Below are positions 43,851 through 51,982 of a stretch of 64,000 nucleotides of DNA, in pieces (the first letter of the stretch is position 1; every line of letters starts with the position of its first letter). The position numbers were made by a program, and so were the translations under genes. Origin of the DNA: CAZJVD01 sp964549505 (lineage in GTDB: Bacteria; Bdellovibrionota; UBA1018; CAZJVD01); contig CAZJVD010000005.1 of NCBI GenBank assembly GCA_964549505.1, positions 1 to 64,000 of the forward strand. The letters are read 5' to 3'. The notes below the pieces were generated by a model. It was not told the DNA's origin. It saw nothing but the letters and a program-made list of their open reading frames with translations, and searched no databases.

Positions 43851-44958
43851 GCTGGACGGCGACGGCGTGAACATGCGGTGAGCGATTCTTCCAAAGGTCA
43901 TCACAAAGCGCAATCAGTTCGAGAGCGCGATTGACATAAGAATGGTGGGCGCGCACGTAATCATAGCCCTTCTCCGCGCGACGACGCCGTTCTTCGGGAC
44001 GATGCATGAGGGTATCGATCGCGTCGAACCATTCGCGTTCGGTCTTTGCGGCAACAAAGCTCCCCGTCGGAACCAGACGATCCATCGAGGCCACCCAATC
44101 GGTCACCTGAAAACCGCCACAGCCTAAGATCTTGAAAAACCGTTCATTGACATCCCCACCCATCTCGCGTTGGGAAGCCTCGTGAAAATTGACCGAGATC
44201 TGTGCGCTCGAATAGATCTTCCGCTCATCATCAAAACCCAGTTTCGGTTTCTGAATGCGCGCCAACCATGGAATCGCGAAGTACTGTCCTATCTTCTGTG
44301 CAAAACCCAATCCTCGTGCTGCCAGCGTCCAGTCCTGACCATACACGCGAACATCGTAGTCTTTTCGAAGCGGAAACAGACGCTCACGAAAAAGGCGCCT
44401 CTTCTCGGGTAGATTGGTACCCACGTACGCGATGTCGGAAACAAACTTCGGATCAGGATCATAGAAGTGGTGTTTGAGATCGCATGCAAGACGTAGGGTG
44501 TGCCAACGCTTTCCCGTCGCTGGAACAAAGCCTTCCATGCGTGGATCGCCTTGCTCGGCTACATGAAAAAAGATGTCTCCGAGAAGCCCCACCCGAATCA
44601 ACTCGGTCTTCTCGCGCTCATTCGAAAGACTCTTCGCTTCGTTGATCCTGAAACGACCAAACTGCGATCGCCAGAAGTCCACCTTCGTCGCCATGATCAT
44701 GCCCGTTGCTTCTCGAAAATCATGAAGCACTTTCAAATCGATGAATTTTTGAAAGTAGTCGTGCGTCTTCGTTATAAAAAGATGCGGACGGTAGGTTTCG
44801 AGGACGTCTGCGAGCCGATCTTGAGATGTCAATGTTCGAAACTGATGTCCTAGCGCTTCGAAGCCATTTTTGAATCCCTCGTGAATCGTTCGATACGCAT
44901 AGACCGTATCCAAACTGGGCAACTGAAACAAAACACGCAAACGAGGCGGTCTATCCAT
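43828..44958 (-). CDS. CgeB-like glycosyltransferase
   Basis: 376 aa. The N-terminal half is a Rossmann-like domain (RVLFQLPSLDTVYAYRTIHEGFKNGFEALGH). The C-terminal half has the Glyco_trans_1_2 pattern: YSSAQISVNFHEASQREMGGDVNERFFKILGCGGFQVTDW followed by a terminal helix EERRRRAEKGYDYVRAHHSY. These match CgeB/spore-maturation-type retaining transferases found in many surface polysaccharide clusters. Donor and acceptor are unknown. It overlaps the upstream family 2 gene by 8 bp. Confidence 0.78.
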   Translation of the reverse strand: MDRPPRLRVLFQLPSLDTVYAYRTIHEGFKNGFEALGHQFRTLTSQDRLADVLETYRPHLFITKTHDYFQKFIDLKVLHDFREATGMIMATKVDFWRSQFGRFRINEAKSLSNEREKTELIRVGLLGDIFFHVAEQGDPRMEGFVPATGKRWHTLRLACDLKHHFYDPDPKFVSDIAYVGTNLPEKRRLFRERLFPLRKDYDVRVYGQDWTLAARGLGFAQKIGQYFAIPWLARIQKPKLGFDDERKIYSSAQISVNFHEASQREMGGDVNERFFKILGCGGFQVTDWVASMDRLVPTGSFVAAKTEREWFDAIDTLMHRPEERRRRAEKGYDYVRAHHSYVNRALELIALCDDLWKNRSPHVHAVAVQHENTASL

Positions 44959-45793
44959 GGACGCCCTCTCGTGAATCGCGCAAGCGAAAGAACAGCCACT
45001 GCTTGAAGCGTGAAGGCACGAGCCAAAGACTCGCGAAATGGAACCACTGATAGAAACGCGCGCCGAGCGTAAAACGAAACGCAGAGTTATGTCGATGCCG
45101 TCGCCGAATCTGAAGCGTTAGCTTTTCGGTCCGACGCAACTGTTGAGCCACGCTGGAGCCAGGCCACACACGATACCGTGTGACGATTTCCGGTAAATTT
45201 GCCAACTCTCCGACCCGACCCAGACGGAACCAAAGGTCGAGATCTTCAGCAGGTGGAAAGCGCGGATCGTACCCGCCCACCTGATCCAGGCTGCTCTTGC
45301 GAATCATCGCAGCCGGTTGCGCAAGCGGACTGAAAAAGTAGATCACACTTCTCAACGACGCATCGGTCGTCGGGTAACGTCGCACACCCATCGGACGGAG
45401 GTCCGGACCCACGACTTCAATCGCTCCACCCACTACCGCAGTGGCTGGGTGAGCATCGAGAAACGCAGCTTGACGCTCGAGACGCTTGGGATCTGCAAGA
45501 TCATCAGCGTCCTGAATGGCGAGATAAGGGGCACGAGCCACGGCAATCGCTTCGTTCCGTGTGGTCGCGATTCCTTTGCGTTCATCATGATCGAAAACAA
45601 TCACACGCGGATCGGCAGCCTCGAGTCGGCGAAGCACGTCTCCGGTTCCGTCCGTGCTTGCATCGTTAACAACGATGATTTCGAGATCCTGCAGCGTCTG
45701 TCCTAATATGCTCTGAACGGACGCTGCCACGTAGTCTTGGGCGTTGCGAGCGGCCATAATGACCGAAACTTTGGGGACTGGTGTCGATATCAC
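44951..45793 (-). CDS. family 2 glycosyltransferase
   Basis: 280 aa, starting with GTG. It has KVSVIMAARNAQDYVAASVQSILGQTLQDLEIIVVNDASTDGTGDVL, the DxD-like AIQDADDLADPKRLERQ, and the acceptor-side PAEDLDLWFRLG (ED-Y type) motif. This is a typical inverting GT-A transferase adding one sugar to a growing surface glycan. It is the first gene of the minus-strand polysaccharide operon, which then runs through four more overlapping genes. Confidence 0.85.
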   Translation of the reverse strand: MISTPVPKVSVIMAARNAQDYVAASVQSILGQTLQDLEIIVVNDASTDGTGDVLRRLEAADPRVIVFDHDERKGIATTRNEAIAVARAPYLAIQDADDLADPKRLERQAAFLDAHPATAVVGGAIEVVGPDLRPMGVRRYPTTDASLRSVIYFFSPLAQPAAMIRKSSLDQVGGYDPRFPPAEDLDLWFRLGRVGELANLPEIVTRYRVWPGSSVAQQLRRTEKLTLQIRRRHRHNSAFRFTLGARFYQWFHFASLWLVPSRFKQWLFFRLRDSREGVHG

Positions 45794-45882
45794 GTCAAAG
45801 AAGTAGCCTTAGTCACGCAAATCGTCAAAAAATGACTCACCGCTCATACACTCCGAGTGCCATTATTCCGATACCCTAAACG

Positions 45883-47721
45883 ATGGAGATCTTTAGGACG
45901 CGGCGGTCTACTCCCACCTCGGAGTACCGCGCGTTCAAGAAAATCGATGGGACGCACTCGTTTCGCACGCGGGTCCCGGAGGGTTTTGTCGAATACCCCG
46001 TTCGCAAGCGCCGCGGTGGCCGTATTGCGTATTTCAACTTCGATTTGGCAAAGGAAATGGGTCTGATCTCCGAGCGTCACGCGAATCAGCTCAACACAAA
46101 ACTTCAGGACGTTCTGCTCGACACATTCAGCCTCATCATCATCAACGAATGGGATCAGAAAAATAATCGTAAGTTTCCGAAAGAAGACCTGAAACCGAAC
46201 ACTTACATGGCTACGCGGTATCTACAACTCCAGCATCCCGACAAAAAGGGGCTGACTTCGGGCGACGGTCGCAGCATCTGGAATGGCGAGATCGAACATC
46301 GCGGCACCCGTTGGGACATCACGAGTTGTGGGACTGGCGCAACACGCTTATCGCCGGCGACCGCGATCGAAAAAAAGTTTTTCCGCTCTGGCGACTCATC
46401 GGTTTGCTACGGCTGCGGGTTTGCTGAGTTCTCTGACGGCATCGCTGCGGCGATCATGAGCGAGATCTTCCATCGCAACGGAATCGCAACCGAACGAACC
46501 TTGCTTGTCATCGAGTATCCCGGTGGCACATCGGTCAATGTACGAGCCGGAAAAAACCTACTTCGACCATCGCATATGTTCTTGCACTTGAAGCAAGGGC
46601 ACTATCAAAACCTGAAAGCGGCCGTGGATTACTTCATTGATCGCGAGCAAACGAATCAGCGTTGGCCCTCTCCTCCACGAGGCAAGAATCGTTACCGCGT
46701 AATGACCGAACACGTAGCCCGCGATTTTGCGCGAGCAGCTGCGCGCTTCGAAACGGACTACATTTTCGTGTGGTTGGACTGGGACGGTGACAACGTGCTC
46801 ACCGATGGCGGAATCATCGACTACGGTAGCGTCCGGCAGTTTGGGCTGTTTCATCACGAATATCGCTACGATGATGTCGACCGGCTTTCGACCAATATCA
46901 CCGAGCAGTTTAAAAAAGCGCGTGAGATCGTCCAAACGTTCGCGCAAATGCGAGATTTTCTCATCACAGGAAAAAAGAGTCGTCTTTCACGATTTGCAAA
47001 TGATCCCGTCGTTCGAATATTCGAGACAGAGTTCTATCGCGAACGCGACCGCAATCTACTCACGCGCGTCGGTTTTCCGCAGGACATCACTCGACAACTG
47101 ATGACCGCCGCACCAAACGCTCTACGTGAGTTCTGTAAAGTCTACCGCAACCTGGAGCGTGCGAAATCCGCACGAGGACAGTACAAAGTCGCAGACGGCA
47201 TCATGTGGGACGCAATCCTGTGCATGCGCGACCTCTTACGTGAATATCCGATCGAACTTCTCGCCGGAAAAGTCAGTCTATCGCCGAAGGACTTCTACAG
47301 TTTGTGTTGGTCGACTTATGCCACATCCAAAGACCGCACACTCACGCCCCATCGTGTGCGATTGGCCAGCCGATTCGAAAAAACGTACCAAGAGCTCGTG
47401 CACATGGGAGCCGCGCTCGCAAAAACGAGCCCCGAACGACTGTTGATGCGGATGGCGGTCCGGTCGGCTCGAATCAATCGCTACGACCGCATCACCGGCG
47501 ATGCGATTCTCTGCGTGACCGACGAACTCATGCGGGATCGTCGTGGACTGACAGGGTCGCAATGGCTCGATCTCGTAAGACTATTTATTGCGACACAAGA
47601 CATGACACCCAAATCGATGAGGGGCCCATTGCAGATTCTCAATCAGATCGAACATCGCAAAAGTGAAAATGCGTTGAGTAAGTTACTCAGGGTCGTCGCT
47701 GAGAATCGCGAGAGTATTTAG
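45883..47721 (+). CDS. divergent SelO-like pseudokinase family protein
   Basis: 612 aa. SelO proteins are pseudokinase-fold enzymes that AMPylate proteins. The order of SelO motifs is kept: SGDGRSIWNGEI...RGTRWDI (around residues 126-146), FSDGIAAAIMSEIFHRNGIATERTLLVI, LLRPSHMFLHLKQGHYQNLKAAVDYFID, then DN at 303-304 with IDYG at 312-315. The spacing from D303 to D313 is ten residues, as in SelO TDNMSILGLTIDYG, giving the expected catalytic/metal residues. At the usual catalytic Lys position (LKGAG) there is Cys149 in TSCGTG, and a short insertion follows. The C-terminal third is unlike SelO. I infer a distinct, possibly altered-chemistry branch. It is divergent from the glycosyltransferase operon. 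Confidence 0.65.
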   Translation: MEIFRTRRSTPTSEYRAFKKIDGTHSFRTRVPEGFVEYPVRKRRGGRIAYFNFDLAKEMGLISERHANQLNTKLQDVLLDTFSLIIINEWDQKNNRKFPKEDLKPNTYMATRYLQLQHPDKKGLTSGDGRSIWNGEIEHRGTRWDITSCGTGATRLSPATAIEKKFFRSGDSSVCYGCGFAEFSDGIAAAIMSEIFHRNGIATERTLLVIEYPGGTSVNVRAGKNLLRPSHMFLHLKQGHYQNLKAAVDYFIDREQTNQRWPSPPRGKNRYRVMTEHVARDFARAAARFETDYIFVWLDWDGDNVLTDGGIIDYGSVRQFGLFHHEYRYDDVDRLSTNITEQFKKAREIVQTFAQMRDFLITGKKSRLSRFANDPVVRIFETEFYRERDRNLLTRVGFPQDITRQLMTAAPNALREFCKVYRNLERAKSARGQYKVADGIMWDAILCMRDLLREYPIELLAGKVSLSPKDFYSLCWSTYATSKDRTLTPHRVRLASRFEKTYQELVHMGAALAKTSPERLLMRMAVRSARINRYDRITGDAILCVTDELMRDRRGLTGSQWLDLVRLFIATQDMTPKSMRGPLQILNQIEHRKSENALSKLLRVVAENRESI

Positions 47722-47796
47722 GGCGCCGAAACGTGTTAACTGCGTATCTGCGCCGGCAACACGCCCGTAACGCGCTTCCGCCTGCTGTGACGCGGT

Positions 47797-47820
47797 TGTG
47801 CTTGTGCCGGCACAAGCACA
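47797..47820. repeat. 24-bp perfect palindrome
   Basis: A 24-bp perfect palindrome centred at 47808/47809 whose inner 16 bp are CTTGTGCCGGCACAAG. It lies in the 550-bp gap between the SelO-like gene and the ferredoxin gene (47722-48273), which holds no credible ORF. The inner 16 bp and the following ACAGG recur at 48096. Confidence 0.7.
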
Positions 47821-47989
47821 GGTGCAGCAAATACGGGACACCTACAGCAAAGTACGCGACACCTGCGGCACAATGCATCGCACTTGCACCAAAGTAAAAG
47901 CACATGACGCTTGCTGCCGAGCGCGCAACCCTAGACCCCACGCGATGACTCTCTCACGCACTGGAAAGCTCGCATGCGGAGACTGAAGC

Positions 47990-48007
47990 ACTTCCCCCGG
48001 GGGAAGT
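47990..48007. repeat. 18-bp perfect palindrome
   Basis: The stretch ACTTCCCCCGGGGGAAGT reads the same on both strands. Like its neighbours it has CTT at the left and AAG at the right of a 16-bp core, but a different centre. It could be a protein-binding site or a hairpin. Confidence 0.65.
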
Positions 48008-48095
48008 TTGGAGTCCGAATTTCAGTCGCGCCGCCGGTCGTACACCCAACCTAATACCGACGGCTCGGCTTATCGAAACCAATGACACACCATCG

Positions 48096-48111
48096 CTTGT
48101 GCCGGCACAAG
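48096..48111. repeat. second copy of the 16-bp palindrome
   Basis: CTTGTGCCGGCACAAG again, 295 bp after the first copy and in the same orientation; counting flanking bases, 21 of 22 positions match. It lies about 160 bp before the ferredoxin start. An operator for a dimeric regulator or an interspersed repeat would fit. Confidence 0.65.
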
Positions 48112-48205
48112 TACAGGAAACCGTAGCGTCGGTCCCGTCGAAGCGTCCACACATCTCTCCTCCGAAGCAAGCACACATCCGCCGAACCAAGCGAGCGAGC
48201 AACCA

Positions 48206-48236
48206 CCCACCCACCCAACCACCCAACCAACCACCC
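48206..48236 (-). promoter_or_regulatory. potential G-quadruplex upstream of the ferredoxin gene
   Basis: On the minus strand there are five GGG runs (48236-48234, 48224-48222, 48216-48214, 48212-48210, 48208-48206). The last four have loops of 5, 1 and 1 bases, close to an ideal parallel G-quadruplex. It lies about 40 bp before the ferredoxin start, on the template strand for that gene. Confidence 0.45.
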
Positions 48237-48273
48237 ACGTGACAACCTCCGCCGCGCGCGATACCTCAAATCT

Positions 48274-48612
48274 ATGGCGGACTTCGATCCCAGTAGTATC
48301 GAAAAACATGTTTTTCTATGTGCGGACCCAACAACACCTAAGTGCTGCCCACGAGAAGAAGGTCTCGCAAGCTGGGAGGCTCTGAAAACGTCGGTTGAAG
48401 AATTACCACCCGATCTCCGCGCTCGCGTGCATCGTTCAAAAGCCGGCTGCCTAAAGTACTGTAAACAGGGTCCGATAGCGGTCGTATATCCCGAAGGGAT
48501 CTGGTACCACTCCGTCACTCCAGACGTCGCTCGCCGCATTGTGACAGAACATCTCGCCAAAGGCCTCCCGGTTGACGAGTTCGTCCTTTACCGTCCTGGC
48601 AAAACCAGTTAG
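48274..48612 (+). CDS. thioredoxin-like [2Fe-2S] ferredoxin
   Basis: 112 aa. The protein opens with KHVFLCADPTTPKCCPREEG and later has SKAGCLKYCKQGPIAVVYPEGIWYHSVTPDVARRIVTEHL, the four-Cys layout and C-terminal helix of thioredoxin-like [2Fe-2S] ferredoxins. It should carry single electrons in the cytoplasm; the partner is unknown. Upstream lies a long non-coding region with palindromes and a G-rich tract. The GNAT gene follows after 14 bp. Confidence 0.85.
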   Translation: MADFDPSSIEKHVFLCADPTTPKCCPREEGLASWEALKTSVEELPPDLRARVHRSKAGCLKYCKQGPIAVVYPEGIWYHSVTPDVARRIVTEHLAKGLPVDEFVLYRPGKTS

Positions 48613-48626
48613 AAATTTTCGGATTG

Positions 48627-49256
48627 ATGCTCGGCACGATTACGCACAACACAGAGCGCGCGCGCACAACCAGCACCGACTACCGCCTCGGGATCACGTC
48701 AACGTTTACGTTTCGTGACATCGACGCCGAGATTCGGCCTATGGGCTGGGACGATCTGGAAACCCTACGCCTCTGGAAAAACGTTCACCGAGAATTCTTT
48801 TCACATCGGACCTGGATCGCGCCCGACGCTCAGCAAGCTTGGTATCGCGGCTTCCGAAACGATCCCGCATCGACGATGTTAGTGGGCCTGGCCGGCGGAA
48901 CGACTTCGGCTTGTGTGGGTTTCCGACAGGCCACCTGCGGCACATTTGGAATTGAACGGGATCTCAGCCGCACGGTTGAGCTTTTCAATCTGATGTGTGG
49001 TAACCCCGAACTGGCTGGCCAAGGGTACATGACGGCATTTACTGAGGCGATCTTTGCGCAGTACGCGAGCCAAGGAATCGAATCTGTAATTCTCTGTGTT
49101 TTGCGTTCAAATACACGCGCGCGGAACTGGTACGAGAAGCGTGGATTTCAACCATTTGGTAGCGACGAAACCTGCGAATTTCTCATGCGATCGTTGGAGC
49201 GATCGTTGGAGCGATCGCCGGGGCGACCGTTAGGACAATCGCCAGTGCAATCGTAA
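48627..49256 (+). CDS. GNAT-family N-acetyltransferase
   Basis: 209 aa from the ATG at 48627 (a TTG is one codon upstream). The acetyl-CoA-binding segment is NPELAGQGYMTAFTEAIFAQYASQGIESVILCVLRSNTRARNWYEKRGF, matching the motif A/B layout of GNAT proteins, with the Q-G-Y loop. The next genes (DegT aminotransferase, UGM-like flavoprotein) suggest it acetylates an amino sugar nucleotide. The last 23 residues are encoded by 12-bp tandem repeats (RSLE-like units) and probably form a disordered tail. Confidence 0.82.
   Translation: MLGTITHNTERARTTSTDYRLGITSTFTFRDIDAEIRPMGWDDLETLRLWKNVHREFFSHRTWIAPDAQQAWYRGFRNDPASTMLVGLAGGTTSACVGFRQATCGTFGIERDLSRTVELFNLMCGNPELAGQGYMTAFTEAIFAQYASQGIESVILCVLRSNTRARNWYEKRGFQPFGSDETCEFLMRSLERSLERSPGRPLGQSPVQS
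49188..49253 (+). repeat. in-frame 12-bp tandem repeats at the end of the GNAT gene
   Basis: Five 12-bp units plus a half unit, starting CGATCGTTGGAG twice exactly and then drifting. They encode RSLE, RSLE, RSPG, RPLG, QSPV and QS before the stop. The same kind of unit (xxATCGCCGxxx) is repeated in the flavoprotein gene at 51191-51310. Confidence 0.7.
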
Positions 49257-49275
49257 GACAACTGTTGAGGGCATC

Positions 49276-50400
49276 ATGATTTCGCTTTTTGGTTCGTGGG
49301 TTGGAAAAGAAGAGCTCGGTCAAATAGCAGAATGCTTCGACAAGCAGTGGATTGGCATTGGACCTAAAGTTGCTGAATTCGAGAAACAGCTTGCCGCACG
49401 CTTGGGTGTTCCTGACCTTGTACTTTTAAATTCCGGCTCTAATAGCCTACACATGGCCGTGAAGCTCTTGGATCTACCCGAAGGCAGCGAAGTGATCCTC
49501 CCAACATTCACTTGGATTTCGTGTGCGAGCGCCATCCAGCTCAATCGTTTGAAACCTGTGTTCTGCGATGTCGACCTCAACACATGCAACATGCGTCCAT
49601 CGGACGTTCGTGAAAAAGTCACATCGAAGACCGCAGCTGTGATGGTGGTTCACTATGCCGGCAAACCCGTCGACATGGACGGAATCCGTGAGCTCGGTTT
49701 TCCGATCATTGAAGACGCCGCACACGCGATCGATTCTACATACAAAAACAAAGCGTGTGGCACACTCGGTGATACTGCGATTTTCAGCTTTGATGCTGTT
49801 AAAAATCTCACCACGGGCGAAGGCGGCGCGGTTCTCTCACGCGATCCATCGCGACTGAAACGTGCGCGCGCGCTTCGTTACTGCGGAATCGCTAAAAGCG
49901 GCTTCCAGGCATCGGCATCGAAAGATCGCTGGTGGGAATATGATATTCAGGACTACTTCCCAAAGATGCTGCCGAACGACATCGCAGCTGGAATTGGTCT
50001 GGCTCAGCTACAGAAGCTCGACAGTTTCCAGAATCGCCGCAAGCAGCTCTGGACGCGGTATCAAGAAACACTCAGTTCAGAGTCGTGGTCTAAAGATTGG
50101 TTGGCTTTGCCGCCGGATCCAGAACGTCACGAACGCCATTCGTATTTCACGTACTGTGTTCGCCTCAAACATGGTTCACGCGACAAACTCGCCAAGCATC
50201 TTTATGATCGTGGCGTGTACTCAAGCTTACGGTTTCACCCTCTGCATTTGAACGCCATTTATGGAAACCAGGTTTCTTTACCGAACTCCGAACTCCTGAA
50301 CGAAACGGCCCTTTGTATTCCGTTTCATCATCGCCTCTCCGATGGCGATGTCGAAAAGATCTTTGATGGTCTCAAAAGCTTTACCCAAAACAAACTTTGA
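49276..50400 (+). CDS. DegT/DnrJ/EryC1/StrS-family aminotransferase
   Basis: 374 aa. PLP-dependent sugar aminotransferase: NSGSNSLHMAVKLLDLPEGSEVILPTFTWISCASAI, EDAAHAIDSTYKNKACGTLGD with the PLP-contact Asp and His, and the Schiff-base lysine K176 in SFDAVKNLTTGEGG. These enzymes make amino sugars such as 4-amino-4,6-dideoxy sugars from nucleotide-keto sugars. With the GNAT gene upstream it probably forms an N-acetylated amino sugar for surface glycan. Its end overlaps the next gene. Confidence 0.9.
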   Translation: MISLFGSWVGKEELGQIAECFDKQWIGIGPKVAEFEKQLAARLGVPDLVLLNSGSNSLHMAVKLLDLPEGSEVILPTFTWISCASAIQLNRLKPVFCDVDLNTCNMRPSDVREKVTSKTAAVMVVHYAGKPVDMDGIRELGFPIIEDAAHAIDSTYKNKACGTLGDTAIFSFDAVKNLTTGEGGAVLSRDPSRLKRARALRYCGIAKSGFQASASKDRWWEYDIQDYFPKMLPNDIAAGIGLAQLQKLDSFQNRRKQLWTRYQETLSSESWSKDWLALPPDPERHERHSYFTYCVRLKHGSRDKLAKHLYDRGVYSSLRFHPLHLNAIYGNQVSLPNSELLNETALCIPFHHRLSDGDVEKIFDGLKSFTQNKL

Positions 50401-51982
50401 TTGTGTCGTTCTCGGAGCCGGTTGCGCAGGTCTTGCGACCGCGTACGCCTTACTCAAAGCGGGATACACAGTCTGTGTTGTCGAGCGCTCCGATCGCGTC
50501 GGCGGTCTTGCTGGCGGCATCGAAATCGGCGGAAACACCTATGAGTTCGGACCCCACATCTTTCACACGACAGATCCTGAGATCCTGAGCGACGTCAAAG
50601 AGATTGCAGGACATGTTTTATTGCCCTTTGAACGAACCATTCAGATTAAGTTTCTCGGTCGCTACTTCAGCTACCCACTGACACTCACGGATCTCTTGAA
50701 GAATTTGCCGATCACCACGATGGTTCACGCCGGTACGAGCCTCGCGATCAATCTCGTCGGCGGCTGGTTGCGCGACCGTATCTTGGGTCGCAAGCCTTTG
50801 ACCAATAGCGAACAGGTTCTGAAACGTTATTATGGCGGCGTTCTGTATAAACTCTTTTTTGAAGACTACATCTACAAGGTCTGGGGCATCCACCCGCGCG
50901 GATTGGCAGCGTCGTTTGCGGAGACTCGAATACCGCGTTTCGATTTTTTAGCGATCTTGGAAAAACTCAAGAAGCTTCTTCGCGTGGGTCAGGGCACCAT
51001 CACCGACCCAACCAAGTACGTCGAAAAAGTCGAAGGTGAATTTTATACAACCCGAAAGGGTTTTTCGCTCATCTGCGAAAGTTACGCCGATCGTGTACGC
51101 GCGCTCGGCGGGGTGATTCTCCTACGTACGCAGTTTCAACGATTGAATCACGAAGGCCACCGAGCGACGTCGGTTGAGGTCGCGTCTGCCGGATCACCGA
51201 TTGGATCACCAACTAGATCGGTGGCCGGATCAACAGCTGGATCGCCGACCAACTCACCGGCCGCATCAATAACTGGATCGCTAACCGAATCGGCGGCTGA
51301 ATCGCCGACCGAGCGGAACGGCGAAACACTGACACTTCAGACAAAAAGCGTGGTGTCGACGATCCCGATTACGACGCTTGTCTCAGGTTTGTTTCCAGCT
51401 GCTCCCTCCACGGTTCAGACCACAGCAGAGTCACTACGATTTCGAGGTATTTGTTTTGTCGGAATCTTGGTGCGTAAGCCGCACGTCTTACCAGCATCGT
51501 TCATGTACTTTCGCGACAAGAGCTTCAACCGCTTGACCGACCTTGCGCATTTCAAAGTCGAAACCTCCCATCCGGGAAGCACGTTGTTGGTCGCCGAAGT
51601 GACCTGCCAACCGACGGACGAGGCCTGGACCAATACCGAGGCAACGATAGCGCTCACGATCTCAGAAATCGAAGCAGAAGGACTGATCAAACGCGGAGAC
51701 GTGATTGAAGCACATACGTATACAGCTGAGCACGCCTACCCTATCTACACCGTCGGCTACGAAGCGGCGCTTGCGACTGCAACAGCTTATGTTCGCCAAC
51801 TCGACAATGTCTGGACGGCCGGACGGCAAGGACAGTTCGCTTACGTCAACACGCACGTCGCGCTGAAAATGGGTTACGACGCCGCCCGCGAGTTACAAAA
51901 GACGGTTCGACCCACTCAGGCCGCGCTCTTGTCGGGCGGAAGATACACTGAGAATCTCCGCGACTCTCCAGGCCAGGTCTGA
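50366..51982 (+). CDS. FAD-dependent oxidoreductase, UDP-galactopyranose mutase-like
   Basis: 538 aa from the ATG at 50366 (an ATG at 50342 is also in frame). It has FDCVVLGAGCAGLATAYALLKAGYTVCVVERSDRVGGLAGGIEIGGNTYEFGPHIFH, the dinucleotide fold plus the second FAD motif, and RQGQFAYVNTHVALKMGYDAA at the C terminus. It is a paralogue of the protein at 3114-4718. An insertion of ten 12-bp repeats (GSPT-like tetrapeptides) interrupts the middle. The gene overlaps the aminotransferase by 35 bp and, at its 3' end, the convergent receiver-TPR gene by 67 bp. Confidence 0.82.
   Translation: MVSKALPKTNFDCVVLGAGCAGLATAYALLKAGYTVCVVERSDRVGGLAGGIEIGGNTYEFGPHIFHTTDPEILSDVKEIAGHVLLPFERTIQIKFLGRYFSYPLTLTDLLKNLPITTMVHAGTSLAINLVGGWLRDRILGRKPLTNSEQVLKRYYGGVLYKLFFEDYIYKVWGIHPRGLAASFAETRIPRFDFLAILEKLKKLLRVGQGTITDPTKYVEKVEGEFYTTRKGFSLICESYADRVRALGGVILLRTQFQRLNHEGHRATSVEVASAGSPIGSPTRSVAGSTAGSPTNSPAASITGSLTESAAESPTERNGETLTLQTKSVVSTIPITTLVSGLFPAAPSTVQTTAESLRFRGICFVGILVRKPHVLPASFMYFRDKSFNRLTDLAHFKVETSHPGSTLLVAEVTCQPTDEAWTNTEATIALTISEIEAEGLIKRGDVIEAHTYTAEHAYPIYTVGYEAALATATAYVRQLDNVWTAGRQGQFAYVNTHVALKMGYDAARELQKTVRPTQAALLSGGRYTENLRDSPGQV
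51191..51310 (+). repeat. ten in-frame 12-bp tandem repeats inside the flavoprotein gene
   Basis: Ten 12-bp units, consensus close to GGATCGCCGACC, fill exactly 120 bp in frame. They encode tetrapeptides such as GSPI, GSPT, RSVA, GSTA, NSPA and ESPT, a flexible Ser/Thr/Gly loop not expected in this enzyme family. Confidence 0.75.

Noticed and set aside
47687..48560. Several open frames across the palindrome-rich gap
   Set aside because: They are Trp/Gly- or Cys-rich readings of repeats and palindromes with no start signals or similarity.
51191..51310. CRISPR array
   Set aside because: The 12-bp units are contiguous, in frame and without spacers; they encode protein.
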